In this document: piece by piece, positions 1 through 7,371 of the stretch
How positions within the stretch are numbered: position 1 is the stretch's first letter
Layout of the letters: each line of letters begins with the position of its first letter
Assembly: GCA_016782125.1 (NCBI GenBank)
Contig: JADDPA010000171.1
Coordinates: 1 to 32,564 of the forward strand
Direction of reading: 5' to 3'
From: Thermobaculum sp.
GTDB taxonomy: Bacteria; Chloroflexota; Chloroflexia; Thermobaculales; Thermobaculaceae
Length of the DNA: 32,564 bases
The notes under the pieces: model-generated
What the model saw: the letters and a program-made list of their open reading frames with translations, nothing else
The model's database searches: none
Told to the model about the DNA's origin: nothing
Made by a program: the position numbers and the translations under genes

Positions 1-53
1 TGTGGCCCATGGATGTGTGCTGAACAGACTTTGACATGACCCTGGCTTGTGTA

Positions 54-83
54 TTGACACTCCGGCTGCGGGCTGCATACAAT
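54..83 (+). promoter_or_regulatory. Sigma70-type promoter
   Basis: A perfect -35 hexamer TTGACA (54-59) is followed by an 18-bp spacer and TACAAT (78-83), a 5/6 match to the -10 consensus. A second TTGACA lies at 31-36 without a matching -10. The promoter points toward the small membrane-protein gene starting at 229, leaving a leader of roughly 140 nt in which no other gene is evident. Confidence 0.6.
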
Positions 84-228
84 CCGGAACTGCCACGTCA
101 TCACCAACACACCAGCCCATGGGAGAGCCCTAAATGGTCGCGCCCATCACCCGAGCAATGCCGAGCGCCGAGAGACAATCGAAGAATGGACCGAGCATGC
201 CCGACCGAACGGTCAGCGGATCCAGCAG

Positions 229-636
229 GTGATACCGCTTCGACGCACCACGGTGCTCGCAGGGATCGTGCTCGGCCTGACAATCGTCGTGGTGGACACC
301 GTAATGCTCGCGATGACCAGGGACTTCAGTCGAGAGAGCCGGGAAGCGGGGCTCACGCTCTGTTTCAACCTCCTCCTCAGCAACATCTTCTACACGCTGA
401 GCGGTTACATCGCCGGTGCAAGCGCACTCAACCGAAAGCAAGGTTTGGCTGCGGGCCTTCTTGCCGCGATCATTGTGGGTCTGCTGGGTGGCATCACCAC
501 TATCTTCGTTACCCGGGAAAACGAGACCGCCGGCCAGATCGTCTTGTCTCTCTTATATCACCTCCTGAGCAATGTCCCGATAGGCGCCGCGTTTGGCTTT
601 GTCGGCGGCAACATTGGTACCCGGCCACAGCAGTAG
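229..636 (+). CDS. Small hydrophobic membrane protein, unrecognised family
   Basis: This 135-residue protein is not recognised. It has about four hydrophobic segments: residues 7-28, 44-64, 72-92 and 104-129. A short charged stretch (DFSRESREAG) follows the first segment, and glycine-rich segments (GLLAAIIVGLLGG, IGAAFGFVGGNIG) give it the look of a small inner-membrane protein. The start is GTG at 229; the frame is open further upstream to about 58 but has no ATG, GTG or TTG there. The ribosome-binding site is poor. It is preceded by a good promoter (54-83) and followed by about 250 nt without a convincing gene. The hydrophobic pattern and codon use support a real gene more than the overlapping frame at 36-671, whose product is arginine/proline-rich. 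Confidence 0.6.
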   Translation: MIPLRRTTVLAGIVLGLTIVVVDTVMLAMTRDFSRESREAGLTLCFNLLLSNIFYTLSGYIAGASALNRKQGLAAGLLAAIIVGLLGGITTIFVTRENETAGQIVLSLLYHLLSNVPIGAAFGFVGGNIGTRPQQ

Positions 637-890
637 CACCGCCGCGATCTCGGCGCGACTCTTTCCCGTAAACGACTGCCGAATGGTGACGTGTCTACCC
701 TTCCGAGGCACTTTCTGCTCCCGACGGCGAAGCATGCCGGGCAACTTTGATTACCCTCGCCGTGTCAAAGTCTCTGAGCTGCATGGCCTGCGGTATGCTC
801 CCTGCGGGTACCAGAATCCCTCGGCGCCAAAGCGTACGGGCGGTTCTCGTATCAGGTATGATGCGCCACAAGTCAGATGGGGAGGTTTGG

Positions 891-2078
891 ATGGCAATCG
901 CGCCATGGACGGAGCAGATCGATACGATGGCGGCGGAGCTCACTGCCACTCGTCGCGAGTTCCATCGCATCCCCGAAATCGGTTTCGAGGAAGTCAAGAC
1001 GAGCGCCCTCGTCGCCGCGAAGCTGCGCGCGCTCGGCCTCGAACCCCATGAAGGGATCGGCAAGACGGGCGTCGTCGCGATGATCGAAGGTGCCCATCCC
1101 GGCAGAACACTCCTGATGCGTGCCGACATTGACGGGCTGCCGATCGAGGAACGGACCAGCCTGGAGTACCGCAGCACTCACCCCGGCAGGATGCACGCCT
1201 GCGGTCACGATACACACATCACGATGATGCTGGCCACCGCGCGGATCCTCCTGGAGCACCGCGAGCATCTCCATGGCCGCGTCAAACTCGTCTTCCAACC
1301 GGCTGAGGAGAGTCTTGGCGGGGCGCGGGCAATGATCGATGATGGTGTCCTCGAGGGTCCACACGTCGATGCCGCGATCGGATGCCATATTTGGAACGAC
1401 ATGCCCACCGGACATGTCGGCGTGCGCGAGGGACCTATCATGGCCGCGAGCGACCGGATACACATCACCGTCGAGGGGCGGGGCGGGCACGGCGCGATGC
1501 CTCACCTGTCGAGCGATGCAATTGTGGCGTCCGCGCAGGTCATCAACAGCCTGCAGACCGTGGTCAGCAGGCGCGTTTCTCCGCTTTCCGCAGGCGTTGT
1601 CACCATTGGCACCATACACGGCGGCTACGCGAGCAACATCATTGCCGACCGGGTGGAGATGGAAGGCACGGTTCGAAGCTTCGACGACGAGGTGTGGCAG
1701 CAGATGCCGGACTTCATCGAGCAGATCGTCGAGGGTACGTGCAGAGCGCTGGGCTGCACCGGGAGTGTCCAGTACACTCGGGGGGTACCGACCACGGTTA
1801 ACGATGCGGAGATGGCCGCGCTCGTGCGCGATGCGGCGACCGAGGTGCTAGGTGCGGATCGCGTGCTTTACCCGCAGCAGAGCACGGGCGGCGAGGACAT
1901 GAGCGTGTTCCTCCAGGCCGTGCCCGGATGCTTCTTCTGGGTCGGCTCCCAGAACTCCGAGAAGGGCGCGGACCGTCCTCACCATCACCCAGAGTTCAAC
2001 GTGGACGAAGACGCAATGCCGCTGGGCGTCAAGGTGCTCGTGGCGAGCGCCTTGAAGTATCTCGATGCTCAGCATTAA
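891..2078 (+). CDS. M20 family metallopeptidase/amidohydrolase
   Basis: This 395-residue protein is a cytosolic di-metal amidohydrolase of the M20D type, related to N-acyl-amino-acid, hippurate and IAA-amino-acid hydrolases, which remove acyl groups from amino acids. Visible motifs are MRADIDGLPIEE (76-87), the metal-binding HACGHDTH (102-109, with Cys104 and His106), FQPAEE with the catalytic and metal glutamates (135-140), GCHIWND (164-170, metal His166), the dimerisation-domain GGHGAMPH, and GGEDMSVF near the C-terminus. The frame extends upstream to 747, but ATG 891 is preferred: GGGGAGG sits five bases before it, and the extra N-terminal residues do not resemble the family. Length is normal for the family. 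The exact substrate cannot be read from sequence. It appears to be a stand-alone gene. Confidence 0.9.
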   Translation: MAIAPWTEQIDTMAAELTATRREFHRIPEIGFEEVKTSALVAAKLRALGLEPHEGIGKTGVVAMIEGAHPGRTLLMRADIDGLPIEERTSLEYRSTHPGRMHACGHDTHITMMLATARILLEHREHLHGRVKLVFQPAEESLGGARAMIDDGVLEGPHVDAAIGCHIWNDMPTGHVGVREGPIMAASDRIHITVEGRGGHGAMPHLSSDAIVASAQVINSLQTVVSRRVSPLSAGVVTIGTIHGGYASNIIADRVEMEGTVRSFDDEVWQQMPDFIEQIVEGTCRALGCTGSVQYTRGVPTTVNDAEMAALVRDAATEVLGADRVLYPQQSTGGEDMSVFLQAVPGCFFWVGSQNSEKGADRPHHHPEFNVDEDAMPLGVKVLVASALKYLDAQH

Positions 2079-2096
2079 TGCGGGATCGGACCAGCC

Positions 2097-2117
2097 TTCC
2101 GGAATGGCACAGTGCCA
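2097..2117. promoter_or_regulatory. Paired palindromes upstream of treT, possible operator
   Basis: Two adjacent perfect palindromes are visible: TTCCGGAA (2097-2104) and TGGCAC-A-GTGCCA (2105-2117). They abut each other in the 171-nt gap between the amidohydrolase and treT. The second has too small a centre to be a good terminator hairpin and is more like a dimeric regulator site. No convincing -35/-10 pair was found beside it, so the role is a guess. Confidence 0.3.
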
Positions 2118-2249
2118 CAGACCCCATAAATTACGTTTCCACGAAGGTTCAGCTCGCGCACCCGCCTCACGTTGAAAGAAGAACTCCTTTGTGATCGAAG
2201 GCTGCGGCAAAGAACCACCGAACAATGAGACGTTCAAATGGAGGCACCG

Positions 2250-3494
2250 ATGTTTGACAGCGTCGATGTAGAGCCCAGGCAGCTAGAGGCATATCGCGGA
2301 ATCGCGCCCGATGAGCAGATAGAGGAGATCAGAACGCTCGCCGCGCAGTTTGGCGGTGCGCGCGTCCTCCATGTAAACGCGACCGCGTTCGGTGGCGGCG
2401 TAGCCGAGATGCTCGCGACCATCGTGCCGCTCATGCGCGATGTCGGGATCGACGCAGAGTGGCGGGTAATCGAGGGAGCGACGGAGTTCTACGAGGTCAC
2501 CAAGAAGTTTCACAACGCTCTCCAGGGCATGGATGTCCCCATCTCGCAGCAGGAACTCGACACCTACCTTCGGTACAACAAGCTCAACGCCGACCGCTTC
2601 AGTCGCGACTATGACTTCGTCATCATTCACGATCCGCAACCTGCCGCGATGCGCCGCCTCATGCTGGAGGAAGGCCGCGGCCAGGCGGGACGATGGATAT
2701 GGCGCTGCCACATCGACATCACCGATGCTCAGCTCGGTGCCTGGGAGTTCCTCCGGCCATACGTGGAAGCGCACGACGCCGCAGTCTTCACGATGCAAGA
2801 ATATGTGAAGCCGGATCTCAGCGTCGGTGAGGTGGCCCTCATCGCACCAGCCATAGACCCGCTGAGCGCGAAGAACGCCGAGCTGAGCGCCGAAGACGTC
2901 GCCACCGTGCTTCGTGAAAACCGGGTTGATCCCGACCGGCCCGTGATCGCGCAAGTGTCGCGCTTCGACCCCTGGAAAGATCCGCTCGGCGTCGTGGACG
3001 TATACCGGTTGGTGCGGGAGCAGGTGCCGGGACTGCAGCTCGTGATGGTTGCGACGATGGCAAACGACGATCCCGAGGGTCACTTGTGGTACGACCGCAC
3101 CAGAGAGCACGCCGGCGATGATCCGAACGTGTTCCTCCTCACGAGCGAGCAGGATAACAGTCAGCAAGTCAACGCCTTCCAGCGGGCCGCGAGCGTTGTG
3201 CTACAGAAGAGCAAGCGGGAGGGGTTCGGTCTCGTCGTCGCCGAGGCACTCTGGAAGCGCACGCCGGTCGTAGCTGGAAACGTCGGTGGCATCCCCGTCC
3301 AGATCCGAGATGGACAGGACGGGTACCTGATATCGACAACCGAAGAAGCCGCCGAGAAGGTGGCGCGCCTCCTCCTCAGCCCTAACGAACAGACGCAGAT
3401 GGGAGAGAGCGCTCACCAGCACATCCGCTCCGACTTCCTCATCACGCGCAAGGTCCTCGACTACCTGCGCCTCTTCAAACGGTTGAGTAACTAA
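2250..3494 (+). CDS. treT: Trehalose synthase, TreT-type GT4 glycosyltransferase
   Basis: This 414-residue protein matches retaining GT-B glycosyltransferases of the TreT type, which make trehalose from a nucleotide-diphosphate glucose and glucose in the cytoplasm. The N-terminal Rossmann half carries HVNATAFGGGVAEML (about 41-55), IHDPQPAAM and RCHIDITDA. The C-terminal nucleotide-sugar half carries QVSRFDPWKDPLGV, then QKSKREGFGLVVAEALWK, the family's E-x7-E signature, then VAGNVGGIPVQI. I chose ATG 2250 over ATG 2238 because GGAGG (2240-2244) lies five bases before it, inside the longer reading frame. Length is normal for TreT. No other trehalose genes are adjacent. The distinction from related glucosylglycerate or sucrose-type GT4 enzymes rests on the HVNATAFGGGVAEML and SRFDPWKDP motifs. 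Confidence 0.85.
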   Translation: MFDSVDVEPRQLEAYRGIAPDEQIEEIRTLAAQFGGARVLHVNATAFGGGVAEMLATIVPLMRDVGIDAEWRVIEGATEFYEVTKKFHNALQGMDVPISQQELDTYLRYNKLNADRFSRDYDFVIIHDPQPAAMRRLMLEEGRGQAGRWIWRCHIDITDAQLGAWEFLRPYVEAHDAAVFTMQEYVKPDLSVGEVALIAPAIDPLSAKNAELSAEDVATVLRENRVDPDRPVIAQVSRFDPWKDPLGVVDVYRLVREQVPGLQLVMVATMANDDPEGHLWYDRTREHAGDDPNVFLLTSEQDNSQQVNAFQRAASVVLQKSKREGFGLVVAEALWKRTPVVAGNVGGIPVQIRDGQDGYLISTTEEAAEKVARLLLSPNEQTQMGESAHQHIRSDFLITRKVLDYLRLFKRLSN

Positions 3495-3596
3495 CCAACA
3501 GCCGGAACACTGACTGCCGGTATAGCGTGCCTGTACTCGCAAACCGGCGTCGGTATCGCCTTGGACTCGATCCCAGGCCCACGCGGCCGTCTGCGC

Positions 3597-5018
3597 CTAC
3601 CCCGAGGCGATGTCACGCTTCAACTCGGCCACCAATAAGTTTCGCAGGTCCATCGCGCGGCGTGCCAGGTCAGGTGGCGCCGGAATGGTACTGTAGCGGG
3701 CTTGGGCATACACTGCCGTAAGTTCACGATAGGCTGCCGATCGCTGGGACTGAGCGTGCTCCTGAGCCGTCTGTGCGGCCTCTCTGCCCCGCCCGTGCTC
3801 CTCAAGAAAGGCCGCTGCGTCTCGATACGCCCGGCGTACCTGCGCGGTGTGCTGCCAGGTCGGATCGCGCAGCATCTCATCTAGAGGATCATGCTCCCGC
3901 ACGGGCCGGCGCAGCAGAGCGCGCAGGCCGCGCCGCAGGTCAGGCGGTTCCCACACCGACTCGCGCGCGACGGGCACACCAGCAAGGCTCTCACGGCGCG
4001 GTCGGTAACGCGTCAGCACATACAGCACAAGCAACAGCGCGCCGAGCGAAACCGACCATACGATCCAGTCCGGCACCTCCAGCATGCGCCGCTGTATTGC
4101 GTCGCGCCAGGCATCCGCATTCTGGTCGGGGTTCGGTGGTGGTGGCCGCCGGAACGGTATGTCCGGTAACAGGCTCAGTATGGCCGCGATGAGCCACGCG
4201 AGCGGCCAGGTAAGAACCCTGAGGGCGGTGCTGACTGCGACGATACCGAGAAATATGATGGCAGCCACCACGTCCGCGAGAACGCGTGCCATGGGAGCTA
4301 CCGTGCCGAACAGGAGCGCGGAGAGCGCCACCGCGGCAACCGCAGCGAGCAGCAGAGGCAGGGCTGAGGTCATAAGCCAGCCAACGACCGAACCTAGCCG
4401 TCCACTGCCGGCGCGCAGTGGTGTTTCGATCCACTGCGTGTACCCGAGCGCAAGCAGGGTCAGCAGGAAAAACACGGCAATCCTCGTCGTGAGTAGAGAC
4501 ACCCCGCCTGCCGTCCCTTGCCACTGCGCGAGACCCCCGAACGTCAATACGGCAATTATCAGCGGCCCCCAGCGAAACACCGCCCCTGCGGCGTCCGTGC
4601 CCGGTGTCTCTCGTCCAATCTGCCGCCACCACAGCCCGAGCACCGCGACAATTGCCAGCGAAGTACCGCCCAATGTAGCACCCCCGTCTGACACCAGCGC
4701 CTGCCACGCGGCGCGGATCCAGGTGGGCTCGAGAGACGACACACTCGAAAAGCTGGTTGCGTGCACTGCCAGAGCGCACGTGAGCAGTATCGCAGCCGCG
4801 ATGGTGACGACATACACGGTCGGAGACGTGCCGCTGAGTGCCCTGGGGAGAAGAAATGCGACGAGACCCAGCACCCAGAGCCAAAGCCAGCCCAGCGGCG
4901 CCGTTTGCGGCGAGCCTGCGACCAGCGCCGTCAGCAGGTGCAGGAGACTCGTCTCCGCGCCGGTGAGCAGAATGACCACAGCGGCCGTATTGCCGAAGCC
5001 GCGCCATGAGTCACGCAT
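3597..5018 (-). CDS. Multi-pass membrane protein with C-terminal DUF4129 domain
   Basis: This 473-residue protein has about nine hydrophobic segments in its first 365 residues, then a basic cytosolic tail matching DUF4129 (VRRAYRDAAAFLEEHG, LTAVYAQARYS, about 385-465). It is the last gene of a MoxR-DUF58-DUF4129 operon. In the widespread version of this operon the third protein also has an extracytoplasmic transglutaminase-like domain; I see no such domain with Cys-His-Asp motifs here, so this is the short variant. The start is ATG 5018 (or in-frame GTG 5021), with GGGAGGAGGT nine bases upstream. ATG 5018 shares one base with the stop of the DUF58 gene. The frame runs open back to 5330, but that part is arginine/proline-rich and overlaps DUF58, so I exclude it. 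The function is unknown; an envelope role is inferred from operon type. Confidence 0.8.
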   Translation of the reverse strand: MRDSWRGFGNTAAVVILLTGAETSLLHLLTALVAGSPQTAPLGWLWLWVLGLVAFLLPRALSGTSPTVYVVTIAAAILLTCALAVHATSFSSVSSLEPTWIRAAWQALVSDGGATLGGTSLAIVAVLGLWWRQIGRETPGTDAAGAVFRWGPLIIAVLTFGGLAQWQGTAGGVSLLTTRIAVFFLLTLLALGYTQWIETPLRAGSGRLGSVVGWLMTSALPLLLAAVAAVALSALLFGTVAPMARVLADVVAAIIFLGIVAVSTALRVLTWPLAWLIAAILSLLPDIPFRRPPPPNPDQNADAWRDAIQRRMLEVPDWIVWSVSLGALLLVLYVLTRYRPRRESLAGVPVARESVWEPPDLRRGLRALLRRPVREHDPLDEMLRDPTWQHTAQVRRAYRDAAAFLEEHGRGREAAQTAQEHAQSQRSAAYRELTAVYAQARYSTIPAPPDLARRAMDLRNLLVAELKRDIASG

Positions 5019-6178
5019 CACGCCGGTACCTCCTCCCGCCGAGCGCGGGCGTCGACCAGCAGTATGCGGTGGCCCGTCCTGCGGTAGATCTCTATCTGCT
5101 CCCGCACCGACTCGGAAGGGGCGGCACTGACCGCGACGATTGTCGTCCCCCGGGGGATCTTCCGGCGCTCCGCGCGCAGCAGGTCCGGAAACGGGATTGA
5201 CGGGAACGGCGGCGCCTTTGCGAGGGCCTCCATCACCGTCGCGAATGGTGCGTCGCCGCGCGCGAGGCCGAGCCGGATACGGTGGCCGGTGCCGGACTGC
5301 AAACCGTTCACAAGCAGGCCGAGCGCCCATCGAGCAGCGTGGGCGCGATGGGCGAGTGTTGCGGCGGTGCTGATCGCTCGCTCAAGGCTCTCCGTATCAA
5401 TCAACTGCCACGGGCGCTCCGAGCTCGCGACATCGAGCAGGATGAGCAGGCCGGGCTCCGTCGTCGGACGCAACACCTTCGACCAGAGCTCCGGGCTGCG
5501 GGCAGTCGCCCGCCAATGCACTTGCCGGAGCGTATCACCCTCCGTGTACGGACGAGCACCGGTGATGTTGAGCGGATCATCCAGGGCGGCAATTCGTGGC
5601 CTGCTGCCCTCGAACGGGAAGAGCCGCCCAAGGTCCAGGTCCTGCAAGGGGAGCAGTCTCGGGTACACCAGGATGGCGACGGTGTCGCGCTCTTCCCGCT
5701 CCTGCTCGTACAAGCCGAACGGGTCGCCGGAGCGCAGGCGGACCGGCCCGATATGATAGTAGCCGCGGCGCGTGCACGCCACGTCGTACGTGAAGCACAA
5801 CCGCTCATACCACCCGACGGATACTTGTTGGCGAATGCCCCACTGCCGGCCGGGACGTTCCTCGTCACCGACTCCTCGGACGTGCAAGTGCGAATCGAGT
5901 TGGTCCTCCAGATGCAGCCACGGAACGGCGAGCGGCTTGCGGTTCGTAATCCGTATCTCCAGGCGAACGGACTCCCCAGCGTACACGCGCTCCGTTGAGA
6001 GGCTGCGATCATACTGCACCGCGCGCAGTACGAAATGGGCCCAGAGGCGTGCCGTCAGTACCACGGCGAGTAGCAGCAACCCAAGTGTGGCCACCGCGTA
6101 GCTGTTTGCCAGGAGCCCCACGAGCAGCAGCAACCCTCCCGCCAGTAGCCACAGGTCCGCGAAAAGCTCCGCGTTCAA
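5018..6178 (-). CDS. DUF58 domain protein with vWA-like fold
   Basis: This 386-residue protein begins with two transmembrane helices (about 8-30 and 33-50), followed by an extended beta-rich region with VRLEIRITNRKPLAVPW and RRGYYHIGPVRLRSGDPFG. The DUF58 signature PYTEGDTLRQVHWRATAR follows, then a vWA-like domain starting LLILLDVASSERPW. The metal-site motif DxSxS reads DVASS, so its first serine is alanine. DUF58 proteins partner MoxR ATPases; here the MoxR gene ends eight bases upstream. The start is chosen as TTG 6178, with AGGAG four to five bases before it, immediately after the MoxR stop. The frame extends to 6229, but those residues overlap moxR and precede the helices unnaturally. 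The start is uncertain; the family call is firm. Confidence 0.85.
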   Translation of the reverse strand: MNAELFADLWLLAGGLLLLVGLLANSYAVATLGLLLLAVVLTARLWAHFVLRAVQYDRSLSTERVYAGESVRLEIRITNRKPLAVPWLHLEDQLDSHLHVRGVGDEERPGRQWGIRQQVSVGWYERLCFTYDVACTRRGYYHIGPVRLRSGDPFGLYEQEREERDTVAILVYPRLLPLQDLDLGRLFPFEGSRPRIAALDDPLNITGARPYTEGDTLRQVHWRATARSPELWSKVLRPTTEPGLLILLDVASSERPWQLIDTESLERAISTAATLAHRAHAARWALGLLVNGLQSGTGHRIRLGLARGDAPFATVMEALAKAPPFPSIPFPDLLRAERRKIPRGTTIVAVSAAPSESVREQIEIYRRTGHRILLVDARARREEVPA

Positions 6179-6185
6179 GGCACTC

Positions 6186-7121
6186 CTACCGCTCGACCGG
6201 GACGCGCAGGCGACTGAGCAGGTCGTCAATAACCCCTGTGGGCGTGCGGCCTCTCAGGCTCGCCTCCTGGTCGAGCACGAGGCGGTGACCAAGCACGGGC
6301 GCCGCGAGTTCCTTCACATCATCCGGTAGGACGAACGCCCTGCCCCGCAGGGCCGCGAGACTCTGCGCGCCGCGGTACAGGGAGATCCCCGCGCGCGGGC
6401 TCGCGCCGAGCTCGATGGCGGGGTGGGAACGGGTGGCGCGGACGAGCGACGTGATATAGGCCGTCACATCCGGCTCGATCGCCACCGACCGCGACTCCTG
6501 GATCACTGCCTCGATGTCGCTGACGCCCGCAACCACGTCCGCTGGCCGAAGAGTCCTCGTGGCGTACTCGCGGAGGATCTCCTGTTCCTGTTCTTCATCG
6601 GGATAGCCGAGCGTGAGCCGCAGGGTGAATCGGTCGAGCTGCGCCTCTGGTAGCGGGAAGGTACCTTCCAACTCCACGGGGTTTTGCGTGGCCAGCACGA
6701 GGAAGGGCCGGGGAAGCGCACGCGTCTCTCCCTCAATCGTCACCTGCCGCTCCTGCATCGCTTCCAGTAGTGCGGACTGTGTGCGTGGTGCGGCGCGGTT
6801 GATTTCATCGGCGAGCACCACACCGGCGAACACCGGTCCTTCACGGAAGAGCCATTCCGACGTGCGCTGCCGGAAGTAATACGAACCGGTAACGTCGGAC
6901 GGCAGCAGATCGGGCGTAAACTGAATGCGCCGGAAGGCGACGCCGAGCGATGCAGCGAGCGCTCTGGCAAGACTCGTCTTCCCCACACCCGGCACATCTT
7001 CGATGAGCACGTGCCCCTCGGCAAGCAGCGAAACAAGTACCAGCTCGGTGGCTGAGTCCATCCCCACGAGCGAGGCCGTCACACTCCGCTGTATGCGCTG
7101 CAACAGTTCCGACGCCGTCAC
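6186..7121 (-). CDS. MoxR family AAA+ ATPase
   Basis: This 311-residue protein is a MoxR-type AAA+ chaperone ATPase. Walker A is VPGVGKTS (43-50), Walker B is VVLADEINRA (101-110), sensor 1 lies in LATQNP (143-148), and the C-terminal lid contains ASPRAGISLY with the sensor 2 arginine. The proposed start is GTG 7121, nine bases after GGAG in a GGAGGAG run; ATG 7139 is an alternative adding six residues, and the longer frame to 7205 is unlikely. It is the first gene of an operon with DUF58 and DUF4129, the usual MoxR/vWA-like partner set. MoxR proteins typically remodel or activate partner complexes; the client here is not evident. Transcription is divergent from the penicillin-binding protein gene. 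Confidence 0.88.
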   Translation of the reverse strand: MTASELLQRIQRSVTASLVGMDSATELVLVSLLAEGHVLIEDVPGVGKTSLARALAASLGVAFRRIQFTPDLLPSDVTGSYYFRQRTSEWLFREGPVFAGVVLADEINRAAPRTQSALLEAMQERQVTIEGETRALPRPFLVLATQNPVELEGTFPLPEAQLDRFTLRLTLGYPDEEQEQEILREYATRTLRPADVVAGVSDIEAVIQESRSVAIEPDVTAYITSLVRATRSHPAIELGASPRAGISLYRGAQSLAALRGRAFVLPDDVKELAAPVLGHRLVLDQEASLRGRTPTGVIDDLLSRLRVPVER

Positions 7122-7303
7122 GTGCCGACACTCCTCCATTGCGATGTGGCGTGGAAGTGGCACTCCATCCACATGGCGACATACGCTTCGCCGACCCTGG
7201 TCCACGTCCGCTCACCGCAGAGTGCGAGGTCACAACGCTTGCGACCCGCATGGTACCAGAACACTCCACGCGGCAGAGACGCATTCCTCTTTTTGCTATC
7301 ATG

Positions 7304-7312
7304 GCTTAAGAT
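7304..7312 (+). promoter_or_regulatory. Possible extended -10 promoter for the PBP gene
   Basis: TGCTATCAT matches an extended -10 element (TGn plus TATCAT, 5/6 to consensus). The region 17 bp upstream has no good -35, as is allowed for extended -10 promoters. It lies 60 bp before the start at 7372, in the divergent gap between moxR and the PBP gene. Confidence 0.35.
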
Positions 7313-7371
7313 CCGCCCATCGTCCAGACAGGGTGGAGAGCGGCATCCCATCATACGGTACAGGAGATACT

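Noticed and set aside
36-671. Long plus-strand ORF overlapping the small membrane protein
   Set aside because: The product is rich in Arg, Pro and His with no recognisable pattern; the overlapping frame at 229-636 gives coherent membrane helices.
747-890. N-terminal extension of the M20 amidohydrolase
   Set aside because: ATG 891 has an ideal GGGGAGG and begins the family-like sequence; the extension has no family similarity.
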